Positions 1-8,394 of a DNA stretch of 64,000 nt are shown here, piece by piece. The position numbers and the translations under genes are program-made. This stretch comes from Enterococcus florum (GTDB lineage: Bacteria > Bacillota > Bacilli > Lactobacillales > Enterococcaceae), in contig NZ_BJCC01000017.1 of NCBI RefSeq assembly GCF_004309355.1, forward strand, positions 28,922 through 92,921, in the 5' to 3' direction. Below the pieces are notes generated by a model. The model worked only from the letters and a program-made list of their open reading frames with translations. It was not told the DNA's origin and searched no databases. The first letter of the stretch is position 1, and every line of letters starts with the position of its first letter.

Positions 1-82
1 ATACTTTATCACATATTCAAAGGAAAAATCCAGAGAATAATTATACTACAATAATAAAAATATATATTTTTCATATAAAGTA

Positions 83-111
83 TTTACTTTTGTAAAATTC
101 ACCTGTACACT
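83..111 (+). promoter_or_regulatory. Candidate promoter of the GH1 glycosidase gene
   Basis: TTTACT (83-88) and TACACT (106-111) are 17 bp apart, each 4/6 to the sigma-A consensus. The start codon at 142 follows a strong GTAGGAGG ribosome site (about 127-134). No cre box or palindrome was seen in the AT-rich leader. Confidence 0.5.
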
Positions 112-141
112 ATTCCTGAAATGAAGTAGGAGGATACGATC

Positions 142-1560
142 ATGATAAAACAACAACTAACTTTTCCGAAGGATTTTTGGTGGGGCTCTGCTTGGTCCGC
201 TGAGCAAGCAGAAGGCTTCGGCGAAACCGGCAAAGCAGAGACTGTTTGGGAGCGCTGGTACAAGGAACAACCCTACCGCTTTTATCAAGGAGTCAGTTCA
301 GCGATCACTACCGACCATATCCATCGTTACAAAGAAGATGTGCAATTAATGAAACAAACCGGGCATAACTCCTTCCGTGTGTCGATCTCATGGGCACGGA
401 TGTTTCCAAATGATGGCATCGGTGAAGCCAACCCGAAAGCCATCGCTTTTTATCGCGACTTGTTTCAGGAGATGAACGCCAACGGTATCAAAATCTTTGC
501 CAACCTCTATCATTTTGACATGCCTGCTGCTTTGCAGGACATCGGCGGCTGGGAATCCCGCGTCGTAGTAGATGCGTATGTTCATTTTGCGGACACTTGC
601 TTTAGAGAATTTGGTGATTTGGTGTTTCATTGGTTTACCTTCAATGAACCGTTGGGTCCCATTCTCGGCTCTTATTTAGAAGATTTCCATTATCCAAACC
701 TGATCGACTTCAAACGTGGGGCACAGGCAGCCTTTTTCACTGTTTTGGCCCATGCTAAAGCGATCGCAGCTTTCAAACAATACGGTTACGCCAGCAAGAT
801 CGGCACGATCCTGAATCTAAGTCCGACGTTCCCTCGCAGCCAACATCCAGCAGACGTTGAGGCAGCGGAGATCGCAGACCTGTTTTATACTCGCAGCTTC
901 CTTGATCCAATGGTCAAAGGGACCTTTCCGGAGAAACTAGTCGCCTTGTTGAAGGAATACGATCAAATGCCTGAGGATTACACGCTAGAGGATCTGTCAG
1001 AGATCAAAAACAATACTTGCCAGATTCTAGGACTAAACTACTATGAACCACGTCGGGTCAAAGCTCGGTTGACTGCGATCAATCCAAGCGGACCTTTTCT
1101 GCCAGACTGGTTCTTCGAGCACCATACCATGCCAGGCCGTCGCATGAACGAGTATCGAGGGTGGGAAATTTATGAAAAAGGCATTCATGACCTCTGCATG
1201 GATATCAAAGAGAATTACGGCAACATCGAAGCCTTTATCTCTGAAAATGGGATGGGAGTTGCGGATGAGGAACGTTTCATGGATGAGGCTGGACAGGTGA
1301 ATGATACTTACCGCATCGAATATATTCAGGATCACCTAGCCTATCTTTGGAAGGCGATCAAGGATGGCTGCAACATCAAAGGCTATCATCTATGGACCTT
1401 TATCGACTGCTGGTCATGGATCAATGCGTACAAAAACCGCTACGGTCTGGTGGCCTTGGATCTGGAGACTCAAGAACGCCGGATCAAAAAGAGCGGCGAG
1501 TTTTATAAGCAGCTGAGCGATAACAACGGTTTTTCCTACGATATTTCACGCTTGGTTTAA
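142..1560 (+). CDS. Glycoside hydrolase family 1 beta-glucosidase / 6-phospho-beta-glucosidase
   Basis: This 472-residue protein has the full GH1 layout. The general acid/base is E169 in FTFNEP and the nucleophile is E368 in ISENG, so it should be a retaining beta-glycosidase of the cytoplasm. Near the C-terminus the CWSWINAYKNRYG segment holds the lysine and tyrosine that in 6-phospho enzymes contact the sugar phosphate, which favours a phosphorylated substrate, but this subgroup is not settled by sequence alone. It has no signal peptide. It stands alone between a promoter at 83-111 and a terminator at 1614-1653; no PTS gene adjoins it, so the transporter that feeds it is not evident. Length is normal for the family. 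Confidence 0.9.
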   Translation: MIKQQLTFPKDFWWGSAWSAEQAEGFGETGKAETVWERWYKEQPYRFYQGVSSAITTDHIHRYKEDVQLMKQTGHNSFRVSISWARMFPNDGIGEANPKAIAFYRDLFQEMNANGIKIFANLYHFDMPAALQDIGGWESRVVVDAYVHFADTCFREFGDLVFHWFTFNEPLGPILGSYLEDFHYPNLIDFKRGAQAAFFTVLAHAKAIAAFKQYGYASKIGTILNLSPTFPRSQHPADVEAAEIADLFYTRSFLDPMVKGTFPEKLVALLKEYDQMPEDYTLEDLSEIKNNTCQILGLNYYEPRRVKARLTAINPSGPFLPDWFFEHHTMPGRRMNEYRGWEIYEKGIHDLCMDIKENYGNIEAFISENGMGVADEERFMDEAGQVNDTYRIEYIQDHLAYLWKAIKDGCNIKGYHLWTFIDCWSWINAYKNRYGLVALDLETQERRIKKSGEFYKQLSDNNGFSYDISRLV

Positions 1561-1613
1561 AGAAGAACATTTAGCAAATCAATGATTCTAGTATGATGAG
1601 CCTGAAAACAAGA

Positions 1614-1653
1614 AGAGCGCAATTGGACGTATGAATTCAATTGCGCTCTTTTT
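1614..1653 (+). terminator. Rho-independent terminator after the GH1 gene
   Basis: A perfect 12-bp stem, AGAGCGCAATTG (1614-1625) with CAATTGCGCTCT (1638-1649), is followed by a T run. It ends the GH1 transcript. Confidence 0.9.
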
Positions 1654-1854
1654 GACTATTCACCTGTTTTGATTTATCTCCGTGATATAATATACAAAAC
1701 ATTGCCTATGTCAAAGGTCGCAAGTCTATCAGATCAAGGAGGAATCCTCGTGTTAGTGACTCACAGTTACATCAACGGATAATACAAGCTGGCGATAAAG
1801 CTGTATGAAGCAGCCTTCGATGCTACGATAAAAACGTTGATCGAGTCTATATGC
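1654..1854. other. Intergenic stretch with a possible short reading frame
   Basis: A TATAAT box (1686-1691) and a good AGGAGG (1738-1743) precede GTG at 1750, but that frame closes after ten codons (GTG to GGA, stop TAA 1780-1782). It could be a small transcript, a leader peptide or the worn 5' end of a lost gene. No protein family is recognised. Confidence 0.25.
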
Positions 1855-2610
1855 TTAAAAATCTTGCCACTCATCGTCTTCTTTAGGTTGGTCTTTGCCT
1901 TGGTCATAAGGGTTACCCGGAAAGTCCTTCTCCCAAAAATCACGGCGGAAATCTTTATGAGGTCCTCTTGGAAAATCGTGCGCACCGGGACCTCCATGAC
2001 CTCGACCAGGACCATGTCCTGGTCCAAAGAAAGGATGATGGCCCATTTCTTTGCGCATTTTGTCCTTGAGTTGCCGACGTTCCTCTCGAGATAGAGTGTG
2101 CCAGTTTTCAAAACCCTCAAATTGCTGGCGGAAATCCTGCATCTGACGCAGACGATCCATCGGGTCCACAAAACGATCCGCTTGCTTTTGAAACTCTTCT
2201 TCCCAGCCATCCGCGATTTTCCCTAACAGGTCAAGAAACTCCTTGCGTTCCTCTTCGGTCAAACCCGCGAAAAAGGCTTCACTTAACTCATCGGCTTCGC
2301 CATTCAAACTGGCCACCTTTTCACGTCCTTGGTCTGTCAAAAAAACCCGTTTGATGCGGCGATCATTTTCTTCTTCTTTTCGTAGAATATCTCCATTGTT
2401 TTCCATCTTCTTCAACAATTCCGCTAAAGAGCTAGGGCGTATATCTAAAATCTCCGCCAACTGGCTTTGGATCAACCCGTCTTCCTTCTCCAAAATCGCC
2501 AGTACCCGCAGCTGTCCGGTCAAGCGTTGCTGCTTTTTACTCATAAAGGCACCACTGGCTGCACTGACAAAACGCAATCGTTTCATTAAATCATCGGTAA
2601 ATGTACTCAT
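1855..2610 (-). CDS. MarR family transcriptional regulator with a Gly/His/Pro-rich tail
   Basis: The first about 140 residues form a MarR-type winged helix (SQLAEILDIRPSSLAELLKKME recognition region followed by a wing near RRIKRVFLTDQG). It should bind a palindromic operator as a dimer and release it on ligand binding. The remaining about 100 residues are charged and then rich in Gly, His, Pro and Phe (for example HHPFFGPGHGPGRG), well beyond the usual 140-160 residue family length; such a tail could bind metal or be disordered, which is inference. The start at 2610 has AGGGATAATC upstream. Its promoter carries two identical palindromes (2637-2648 and 2671-2682), so it very likely represses itself. 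No transporter or efflux gene follows it. Confidence 0.85.
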   Translation of the reverse strand: MSTFTDDLMKRLRFVSAASGAFMSKKQQRLTGQLRVLAILEKEDGLIQSQLAEILDIRPSSLAELLKKMENNGDILRKEEENDRRIKRVFLTDQGREKVASLNGEADELSEAFFAGLTEEERKEFLDLLGKIADGWEEEFQKQADRFVDPMDRLRQMQDFRQQFEGFENWHTLSREERRQLKDKMRKEMGHHPFFGPGHGPGRGHGGPGAHDFPRGPHKDFRRDFWEKDFPGNPYDQGKDQPKEDDEWQDF

Positions 2611-2636
2611 GATTATCCCTCTTTTTTCATTTTTAT

Positions 2637-2693
2637 TTCGGTACCGAACTTTATTACCCTTGTATTATAGTTCGGTACCGAATCGTTTGTCAA
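2637..2693 (-). promoter_or_regulatory. marR promoter with two TTCGGTACCGAA operators
   Basis: Reading on the minus strand, TTGACA (2693-2688) and TATAAT (2669-2664) are 18 bp apart. The perfect 12-bp palindrome TTCGGTACCGAA occurs twice: at 2671-2682 inside the spacer and at 2637-2648 just downstream of the -10 box. Centres are 34 bp apart. The layout is a classic self-repression arrangement for the MarR protein it drives. Confidence 0.88.
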
Positions 2694-2760
2694 CTCTTTT
2701 TGACGATTTTCTGTTTTTCTTGTTTTTTTGAGGTCGAAAGCGGATCAAATAAGGATTCCC

Positions 2761-2769
2761 TGCTATAAT
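2761..2769 (+). promoter_or_regulatory. Extended -10 promoter of the glycerophosphodiesterase gene
   Basis: TGCTATAAT is a perfect extended -10 element; no good -35 box precedes it. Transcription would begin near 2776, which excludes the upstream GAGGAG (2771-2776) as ribosome site and supports the start at 2808. Confidence 0.65.
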
Positions 2770-2807
2770 AGAGGAGTTGTGCTACATTGGATGCAGGAGA
2801 TGTTAAA

Positions 2808-4613
2808 ATGAAGGATTTAAAAAATAGCTTTGTCCATCTGTTCCGCTTTTTAAAGGATACGATGGCTTATTTCCGAGATGTGCTGCTGTTGCACGGCTTC
2901 ATGCTGTTTGTACTGTTGCCGCTTTTGACCAGTTTGATCAAATTTATTTTGCGGCAGGGACACATTTCTTATTTGTCTTATGACACGATCGGGATTATCT
3001 TGCGGGACCATCCTGGGGTATTGCTTTCGTTGCTTGCAGTCTTGTTGGCGATCATGATAGGGGTCTTTTTCGAATTCACCTTTTTGCTGATCAGCGTCTT
3101 TTTTATTAAAAAGAACGAGCCGATCTCTTTGAGTCAGCTCCTGACCGGAACTCTGATTCAACTGAAAAAGCTTCGCGTCTCCACTATTTTGTTCTTTCTG
3201 GTTTATTTTTTGCTGGTGTTGCCGTTTGGCGGATTGAATTTTAATTCGGATCTCTTGGCAAAGGTCAAAATCCCTGCGTTTCTTTTGGATTATCTCTTTG
3301 CCAACCGAGTACCGATCATTGCTGCAGCTGCGGGGATCTATCTGATTCTATTCTATTTTTCGATTCGTTTGATCTTTGCACTGCCGGAAATGATTTTGCG
3401 AGATCGCCGCTTTGCCCAAGCGGTCAAAGAAAGCTGGCGGACGACCAAAGGCTGGAATTTTCTCCGGCTTTTCGGGCAGTTTGTGCTGATCGGCGGATCG
3501 GTGTCCTTATTGTCCTCATTAGGATACGGCGTTGTCATTTTTTTACAGAGCCTGATCGAAACACACCTTGCCACCTACGCCTTGCCAAGTGCTGTGATTG
3601 CGATGACGGTCATGCAATTTATTTTTTTAGCGACGATCGTTTTGTCAACGGTGGGGATTTTCTATATCACCGTTAGTTTTATGGACGACTTAGGACTGTT
3701 GGTTATCCTGCCGACCTGGTTTAAACAGTCGGCGGATGAACCGAAGCCCGTCTGGTCATTAGGAAAGGTCGCACTATTTCTCGTCATCACACTGCTGTTT
3801 GGGATTGGTGTTGGTTCCTACAACACCAATTATTTAAGCAATTACTCGCTTAAAAAGCCGCTGACCATTTCCCATCGCGGAGTCTCTGAAGGCAATGGTG
3901 TCCAAAACAGCCTAGCCGCCTTAGCCAAAACCAGTCAACTGCAGCCAGCCTTCGTGGAGATGGATGTACAGGAGACCAAGGACAAGCAGTTTGTTGTGAT
4001 GCATGACTTTCATCTTAAAGAATTAACGGGTATCGATAAGCGTCCGAACCAGCTGACTTTAAAGGAATTAGAGCAATTGAACGTCAGAGAGAGTGACCAG
4101 ACCGAACCGGTAGTGTCCTTCGATGACTATTTAACAAAAGCAGAACAATTGGATCAACCCTTACTGATCGAAATTAAAGCGACTCCACAGGACAGTCCAG
4201 ATATGGTCGATCGCTTCATTCAGAAGTATAAGGACACGATTTTGCGCCATGACTATATCTTGCACACCTTGGATTTTGATGTGGCTGCTCAGCTGAAGGA
4301 AAAGGTTCCCGCCTTCTTCGTCGGTTATGTGATGCCCTTCAATATCGTCGGACCGCCTGTTTCCAATGTAGATTTTTTTACAATGGAACATACCACGCTG
4401 AATCGAAACTTTATCGATGCTGCACATGATGACGGCAAAGAAGTGTTTGCATGGACGGTGAACGACGAGGACACGATGACGCGGATGATGTTTTATGGTG
4501 TGGACGGGATCGTGACAGACAATCTATCGTTATTGAATCACACGATCCAGCAAGACTTGACAGATCCCACATACTCAGACAAATTGTTCTATTTTATTAC
4601 TGGAATTGGATAA
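2808..4613 (+). CDS. Membrane-anchored glycerophosphodiester phosphodiesterase
   Basis: The protein has two parts. The first about 345 residues contain several hydrophobic segments and match the membrane domain that precedes GDPD in Firmicutes; the last about 245 residues form a GDPD TIM barrel. The catalytic signature is visible: ISHRG near 355, the metal pair in VEMDVQ near 382 and VVMHD near 395, plus LIEIK. It should hydrolyse glycerophosphodiesters to sn-glycerol 3-phosphate and an alcohol at the outer face of the membrane. A longer frame can open at TTG 2787, but AGGAG at 2795-2799 sits 8 bases before ATG 2808, so that start was chosen. It is monocistronic and ends at a bidirectional terminator. 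Confidence 0.88.
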   Translation: MKDLKNSFVHLFRFLKDTMAYFRDVLLLHGFMLFVLLPLLTSLIKFILRQGHISYLSYDTIGIILRDHPGVLLSLLAVLLAIMIGVFFEFTFLLISVFFIKKNEPISLSQLLTGTLIQLKKLRVSTILFFLVYFLLVLPFGGLNFNSDLLAKVKIPAFLLDYLFANRVPIIAAAAGIYLILFYFSIRLIFALPEMILRDRRFAQAVKESWRTTKGWNFLRLFGQFVLIGGSVSLLSSLGYGVVIFLQSLIETHLATYALPSAVIAMTVMQFIFLATIVLSTVGIFYITVSFMDDLGLLVILPTWFKQSADEPKPVWSLGKVALFLVITLLFGIGVGSYNTNYLSNYSLKKPLTISHRGVSEGNGVQNSLAALAKTSQLQPAFVEMDVQETKDKQFVVMHDFHLKELTGIDKRPNQLTLKELEQLNVRESDQTEPVVSFDDYLTKAEQLDQPLLIEIKATPQDSPDMVDRFIQKYKDTILRHDYILHTLDFDVAAQLKEKVPAFFVGYVMPFNIVGPPVSNVDFFTMEHTTLNRNFIDAAHDDGKEVFAWTVNDEDTMTRMMFYGVDGIVTDNLSLLNHTIQQDLTDPTYSDKLFYFITGIG

Positions 4614-4616
4614 ATC

Positions 4617-4652
4617 AAAAAGGCTGTGACATTCACTGTCATAGCCTTTTTG
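4617..4652. terminator. Bidirectional terminator
   Basis: AAAAAGGCTGTGACA (4617-4631) pairs with TGTCATAGCCTTTTT (4637-4651), one mismatch, with A and T runs on the two sides. It serves the convergent glycerophosphodiesterase and PTS genes. Confidence 0.9.
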
Positions 4653-4654
4653 GT

Positions 4655-6151
4655 CTATTCACTTTTTAGGATTTGATTGATTTCCTGACTATACAGATCT
4701 GCTTTCCCGCCGAAGACAGCTTGGATCCCGCCGCCAATCTCTAGAACAGCCACCGCACCCAGCGCTTGGATGCGTTTCTTATCCACGATCGTATTGTCTA
4801 CCACGGCTACTCTCAGGCGAGTTGCGCAAGCCTCCACGCTCAGAATATTTTCTTTTCCGCCCAATGCCTCAATGATGATCAAGGATTCTTCGTGCAAAGA
4901 ACTGCCACCCGCTGTCGGCACCGCGTTTTCTGTCTCATCCATTTCCTCCATTCCAGGAATTGCCACGCTGAATTTTTTGATAAAGAAGCTGAAAACGATG
5001 TAGTATATCCCTGCCCAAATCAAGCCGATCGGAATCACATACAGCCAGTGTGTTCTGGCCTCTCCCTGAAATACCCCGAACAGCAGGAAGTCGATCAAAC
5101 CGCCAGAGAACGAATTCCCGATACGTACCTGCAGCAAATCGGCGACAAAGAAAGAGCACCCGTCTAGAAAGGCATGGATTACATACAACCACGGCGCACT
5201 GAATAAAAACATGTATTCGATCGGTTCAGTGATCCCTGTTAAAAACGAAGTCAATGCACCACTGACATACAAGCCGCTGCTTTGATTGCGGTTGGCTTTG
5301 GGAATGGCACGATACATCGCCAAACATGCTGCTGGCAATCCAAACATCATCGTTGCGAAACGTCCGGCAAAGAAGCGCGTCCCGTAAGTAAACAAGCCCG
5401 TGTGGTTCGCATCGGCCAGTTGGGCAAAGAAAATGTTTTGCGCACCAACGATTTGTTCGCCAGCGACCATTTCAGTACCACCTAGGGAAGTATACCAAAA
5501 CATCGGATAGATCGTGTGATGCAGTCCTACCGCACCGGTTAAACGCAGCAAGAACCCGTAAAGGAAGGTTCCGAAGCTGCCCATTTGCGCAACGGCCTCC
5601 CCGACACTTACCAACACTTGTTGGATCGGCGGCCAAATCAGAAAGAAAATCACTCCGATGAAGATCGCAGCTAAAGAAGAAACGATCGGAATAAACCGCG
5701 ATCCGCCAAAAAAGCCTAAAAATCTTGGCAATTCGATTTTACGATAACGATTGTGTAAAAAGGCGACCGTTCCGCCGATCACAATCGAGCCAACAACTCC
5801 CGTATCGATGGTATTATCTGGCGAAAATAATTGCAGCAGCCCACTGATCGTTGCGGTATAAACAAGAAAAGAAACCCCACCGGCCAACCCAGCCGTTCCT
5901 TTGTCTCCATTGGCCAAGCCAACAGCCAATCCAATTGCAAAAATAAGTGCTAAATTACTGAATACAGCATTTCCGGCTGTGCTCATGATCGTCAAGATCG
6001 TTTGCAGCCATGCTTGATCCAGCCAAGGATACGCCTGGATCGCACTGGCATTCGATAATGCTCCACCGATCCCCAACAACAAACCGGCTGCCGGAAGAAT
6101 CGCGATCGGCAACATGAATGCACGCCCTAACTGTGAAAACTTTTTAAACAT
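4655..6151 (-). CDS. PTS EIICB, glucose/N-acetyl-amino-sugar family (probable N-acetylmannosamine transporter)
   Basis: This 498-residue protein starts with a PtsG-type EIIC domain of about ten membrane segments (FMLPIAILPAAGLLLGIGGAL opening) and ends with an EIIB domain whose phosphocysteine lies in ACATRLR near residue 435. No EIIA domain is fused, so phosphate must come from a separate glucose-type EIIA. It imports and phosphorylates a sugar. The gene follows nanE by 48 bp with its own AGGAGGG ribosome site; coupling to an N-acetylmannosamine-6-phosphate epimerase and an RpiR regulator suggests that ManNAc (or a related amino sugar) is the substrate. Specificity is inferred from context; sequence only places it in the glucose/GlcNAc superfamily. 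Confidence 0.85.
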   Translation of the reverse strand: MFKKFSQLGRAFMLPIAILPAAGLLLGIGGALSNASAIQAYPWLDQAWLQTILTIMSTAGNAVFSNLALIFAIGLAVGLANGDKGTAGLAGGVSFLVYTATISGLLQLFSPDNTIDTGVVGSIVIGGTVAFLHNRYRKIELPRFLGFFGGSRFIPIVSSLAAIFIGVIFFLIWPPIQQVLVSVGEAVAQMGSFGTFLYGFLLRLTGAVGLHHTIYPMFWYTSLGGTEMVAGEQIVGAQNIFFAQLADANHTGLFTYGTRFFAGRFATMMFGLPAACLAMYRAIPKANRNQSSGLYVSGALTSFLTGITEPIEYMFLFSAPWLYVIHAFLDGCSFFVADLLQVRIGNSFSGGLIDFLLFGVFQGEARTHWLYVIPIGLIWAGIYYIVFSFFIKKFSVAIPGMEEMDETENAVPTAGGSSLHEESLIIIEALGGKENILSVEACATRLRVAVVDNTIVDKKRIQALGAVAVLEIGGGIQAVFGGKADLYSQEINQILKSE

Positions 6152-6199
6152 AATTTCCCTCCTATTGTTTTGATCAACGGCAGCAGTATCCTCCGCCGT

Positions 6200-6892
6200 T
6201 TATTCTGAAACCGCAGCAATAAAGCGAGCGGCGATCTCCTGTGGTCGTGTAATAGCACTTCCAACAACGATCCCTGCGACACCAAGCTTTTTAATAGCTT
6301 TTACATGGTCAGGGGTATGAACCTTTCCTTCTGCGATCACCTGGATACCAGTAGTCACTAGGCGTTCGATTAACTGAAAATCTGGTTCATCTCTAGGTGC
6401 GCTTTCTTCGGTATAGCCCGCAAGTGTCGTCCCCACGAAATCCACTCCGGCTTCCCAAGCAGCGACCCCTTCTTCGTAAGTCGCAATATCTGCCATCAGC
6501 AGAACCTTCGGGTGTTTTTCTCGAATAGCTTGAATATTTTCTGCAACCGTCCGGCCATCATGTCGCTCACGATTAGTGCAATCTAAAGCGATGACAGCCA
6601 CTCCTGCATGGGCCAGTTCATCGACTTCCTTCATGGTAGCTGTGATGAAGGGCTTTTGCGGTGGGTATTCTTTTTTGATGATCCCGATGATTGGCAGCTC
6701 TGTCACCGCTTGAATCTCTCGAATATCCCGAATCGAATTCGCACGTATCCCGACAGCTCCAGCCCGTTCTGCTGCCTTAGCCATCAAGGGCATTACACCG
6801 CCTGTTTCAGTATAGAGCGCTTCGCCCGGAAGAGCCTGACATGAAACAATGATACCGTCTTTGAATTGTTTCAATAACTCATTTTTCTCCAT
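6200..6892 (-). CDS. nanE: N-acetylmannosamine-6-phosphate 2-epimerase
   Basis: NanE converts ManNAc-6-phosphate to GlcNAc-6-phosphate in the cytoplasm, feeding amino-sugar catabolism. The 230-residue protein shows the family (beta/alpha)8 features: VSCQALPGE at the N-terminus, [34 protein letters not shown] with the catalytic Lys/Glu region, and a C-terminal phosphate site in [11 protein letters not shown]...[11 protein letters not shown]. The frame remains open upstream to 7024, but ATG 6892 preceded by AGGGAGA is the family start, and the upstream part lies in the promoter and operators. It is the first gene of the nanE-PTS operon. No nanA lyase or nanK kinase is nearby, so free ManNAc rather than sialic acid may be the entry sugar. 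Confidence 0.92.
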   Translation of the reverse strand: MEKNELLKQFKDGIIVSCQALPGEALYTETGGVMPLMAKAAERAGAVGIRANSIRDIREIQAVTELPIIGIIKKEYPPQKPFITATMKEVDELAHAGVAVIALDCTNRERHDGRTVAENIQAIREKHPKVLLMADIATYEEGVAAWEAGVDFVGTTLAGYTEESAPRDEPDFQLIERLVTTGIQVIAEGKVHTPDHVKAIKKLGVAGIVVGSAITRPQEIAARFIAAVSE

Positions 6893-6912
6893 AAAATTCT
6901 CCCTAAATAATA

Positions 6913-6976
6913 TTTTGGAGAACCATTCTCCAAAAAGAATATAGCATACTCCTCCAAAAATGTAAATATGGAGGAG
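6913..6976 (-). promoter_or_regulatory. nanE promoter flanked by two inverted-repeat operators
   Basis: On the minus strand TTTACA (6966-6961) and an extended -10, TGC-TATATT (6943-6938), are 17 bp apart. One inverted repeat, CTCCTCCA (6949-6956) with TGGAGGAG (6969-6976), covers the -35 and spacer. A second, TTTTGGAGAA / TTCTCCAAAA (6913-6935, 3-nt centre), covers the transcription start. They share the GGAG core, and are likely sites of the divergent RpiR protein. Confidence 0.8.
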
Positions 6977-7028
6977 ATGATTTGACAAAATTTCCAATTC
7001 ACTAGAAAATAGAGGAGAATGCAAAAGA

Positions 7029-7055
7029 ATGGATGTGCAAAGATGGGCTATTTAG
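7029..7055 (+). CDS. Possible leader peptide overlapping the rpiR start
   Basis: ATG 7029 lies 11 bases after AGAGGAG (7011-7017) and reads MDVQRWAI before TAG at 7053-7055. The rpiR start ATG 7043 lies inside it in another frame. It could couple rpiR translation or simply be chance. Confidence 0.3.
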   Translation: MDVQRWAI

Positions 7056-7855
7056 AAACGATTCGCGCCAACTATGAAAACCTGACCAAATCGGAAAAAA
7101 AGGTTGCCGACTACATTGTTTCCACTGGGGACAAGCTGCATCAGCAAACCTTATCGGATATCAAAAAAGCCACCATGGTAGGGGATGCTACCATCGTGCG
7201 CTTCTGTCAAAAAATGGGCTACAGCGGCTTTTCTGACCTGAAAATCGCCATTGCTAAGGAAGAACTTAACAATCCGGAATCGACCGAGTCATCCTTTGTC
7301 AAACGTGTAGAAAAAAAATTAGCCAATGCCATCAAGGATACCAGCTCCTTGGCAGACGAAAAAAAAATGAAAGAGGCAGCCAGCTTCATCAATCAAGCCA
7401 AAAATATCTATATTTATGGTGTCGGCTCCAGTGGTATCACAGCATTGGATATGGAATCACGTTTTTTGCGCGGGGGGCTGCGGGTCAAAGCGATCACCGA
7501 TCCGCATTATCAAATGATGAATGCCTCCTTATTCACACAAGAAGATTTGGTGATCGGCATTACCTTGACCGGAAAAACCAAAGATATTTATGATGCACTG
7601 TCCGTTGCAAAGAAAAATGGTGCCAAAATCATCTCGATCTGTAATTATGTTCTGTCACCAGTCGCTCAAATCAGTGACGTCGTCTTACAGACAGCGATCG
7701 AGGAATATTTATTGAACGGCGGCTCTCTGACCGGGAAAATCTCTCAAATTTTCGCCATTGACCTGTTAATCACTTACTATGAAAAAACCTACGGCATCAA
7801 TGAGGACCAAATGCGCGAAAAAATCGCTCGAGAGATCGTGCATAAACAGCTGTAA
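7043..7855 (+). CDS. RpiR family (HTH plus SIS domain) transcriptional regulator
   Basis: Residues 1-75 form the RpiR helix-turn-helix ([13 protein letters not shown], then [30 protein letters not shown]); a SIS sugar-phosphate-binding domain follows ([21 protein letters not shown]). It is divergent from nanE and probably represses nanE-PTS until an amino-sugar phosphate binds. The start is ambiguous: an in-frame ATG at 7019 overlaps the AGAGGAG ribosome site (7011-7017) and is unlikely; ATG 7043 gives the normal family N-terminus ([20 protein letters not shown]) but lies 25 bases from that site. A nine-codon frame at 7029-7055 may bridge the two (see separate entry). Transcription ends at 7883-7935. 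Confidence 0.85.
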   Translation: MGYLETIRANYENLTKSEKKVADYIVSTGDKLHQQTLSDIKKATMVGDATIVRFCQKMGYSGFSDLKIAIAKEELNNPESTESSFVKRVEKKLANAIKDTSSLADEKKMKEAASFINQAKNIYIYGVGSSGITALDMESRFLRGGLRVKAITDPHYQMMNASLFTQEDLVIGITLTGKTKDIYDALSVAKKNGAKIISICNYVLSPVAQISDVVLQTAIEEYLLNGGSLTGKISQIFAIDLLITYYEKTYGINEDQMREKIAREIVHKQL

Positions 7856-7882
7856 GAAACGGTTTGGTCTATTTTACACAAC

Positions 7883-7935
7883 AAAAAACCAGCGCTGGAT
7901 CAGGCTTCACTTGATAATCCAGCGCTGGGTTTTTT
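7883..7935. terminator. Bidirectional terminator
   Basis: CCAGCGCTGGAT (7889-7900) pairs with ATCCAGCGCTGG (7917-7928), flanked by an A run and a T run. It ends rpiR and the convergent small-gene operon. Confidence 0.88.
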
Positions 7936-8119
7936 AGTCTTCCCATCTATCCGAAACTTGTCTTTGAGGTTCCTCTAATGGTGGGATTGCTTGATCATAG
8001 ATTTTCTTATATCGGCGGTAATCTTCTTCCAAACAACGCAGAGATTCCTGCTGGTATTTGGTCGGACCGTTTTTTCGCAATTCTCGGATGTAAAATGCAA
8101 GGCTGCTCCAGCTGTCCAA
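7934..8119 (-). CDS. Small hypothetical protein, third gene of a small-protein operon
   Basis: No family recognised. The about 61-residue product is highly charged and probably alpha-helical (RCLEEDYRRYKKIYDQ). The only usual in-frame start is TTG at 8119, without a clear ribosome site; the open frame goes back only three codons further. It begins 5 bases after the stop of the preceding gene, which suggests translational coupling. It ends inside the shared terminator hairpin. It may belong with the two genes before it. Confidence 0.5.
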   Translation of the reverse strand: MDSWSSLAFYIRELRKNGPTKYQQESLRCLEEDYRRYKKIYDQAIPPLEEPQRQVSDRWED

Positions 8120-8124
8120 TTGCT

Positions 8125-8394
8125 TCAGGCGTCATGCATGTCTACCCCTTGGATCCATTTGTAATTGACGATCACTTTGCCATTGTAAGCAGTAATTTCT
8201 GTTTCTGATAAAGTCGAATCCTGAGAAATATCGACCAAGCAGCTGTGGGTGTACTTCTTCATGACTGTTCCTTTAAGCTGCCTGGAAGCTTCGGCAAACG
8301 CAAAAGTGATTTGATCACCGACTAAAAACTGGGTATTGTAACTATTTTCTTTCACTTCCATCAAGAAAGCAGGAGCGGTTTGGTTATAAGCCAT
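8125..8394 (-). CDS. Small DUF2187/YkvS-like protein
   Basis: The 89-residue product resembles small beta-barrel proteins of the DUF2187 (YkvS) type: VGDQITFAF then LKGTVMKKYTHSCLVDIS and a closing GKVIVNYKWI strand. Function in that family is unknown. The start at 8394 has AGAGGGG upstream and overlaps the end of the previous gene by 11 bases, so the two are co-translated. Family placement rests on pattern only. Confidence 0.6.
   Translation of the reverse strand: MAYNQTAPAFLMEVKENSYNTQFLVGDQITFAFAEASRQLKGTVMKKYTHSCLVDISQDSTLSETEITAYNGKVIVNYKWIQGVDMHDA

Noticed and set aside
1767..2210. Open frame on the minus strand overlapping the MarR tail
   Set aside because: It lies in a different frame over the low-complexity Gly/His-rich part of the MarR gene and has no ribosome site.
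2243..2731. Plus-strand open frame of about 160 codons
   Set aside because: Antisense to marR and its promoter/operators; Ser- and Phe-rich shadow composition.
4766..5167. Plus-strand open frame opposite the PTS gene
   Set aside because: Antisense shadow of a well-supported EIICB; no family resemblance.
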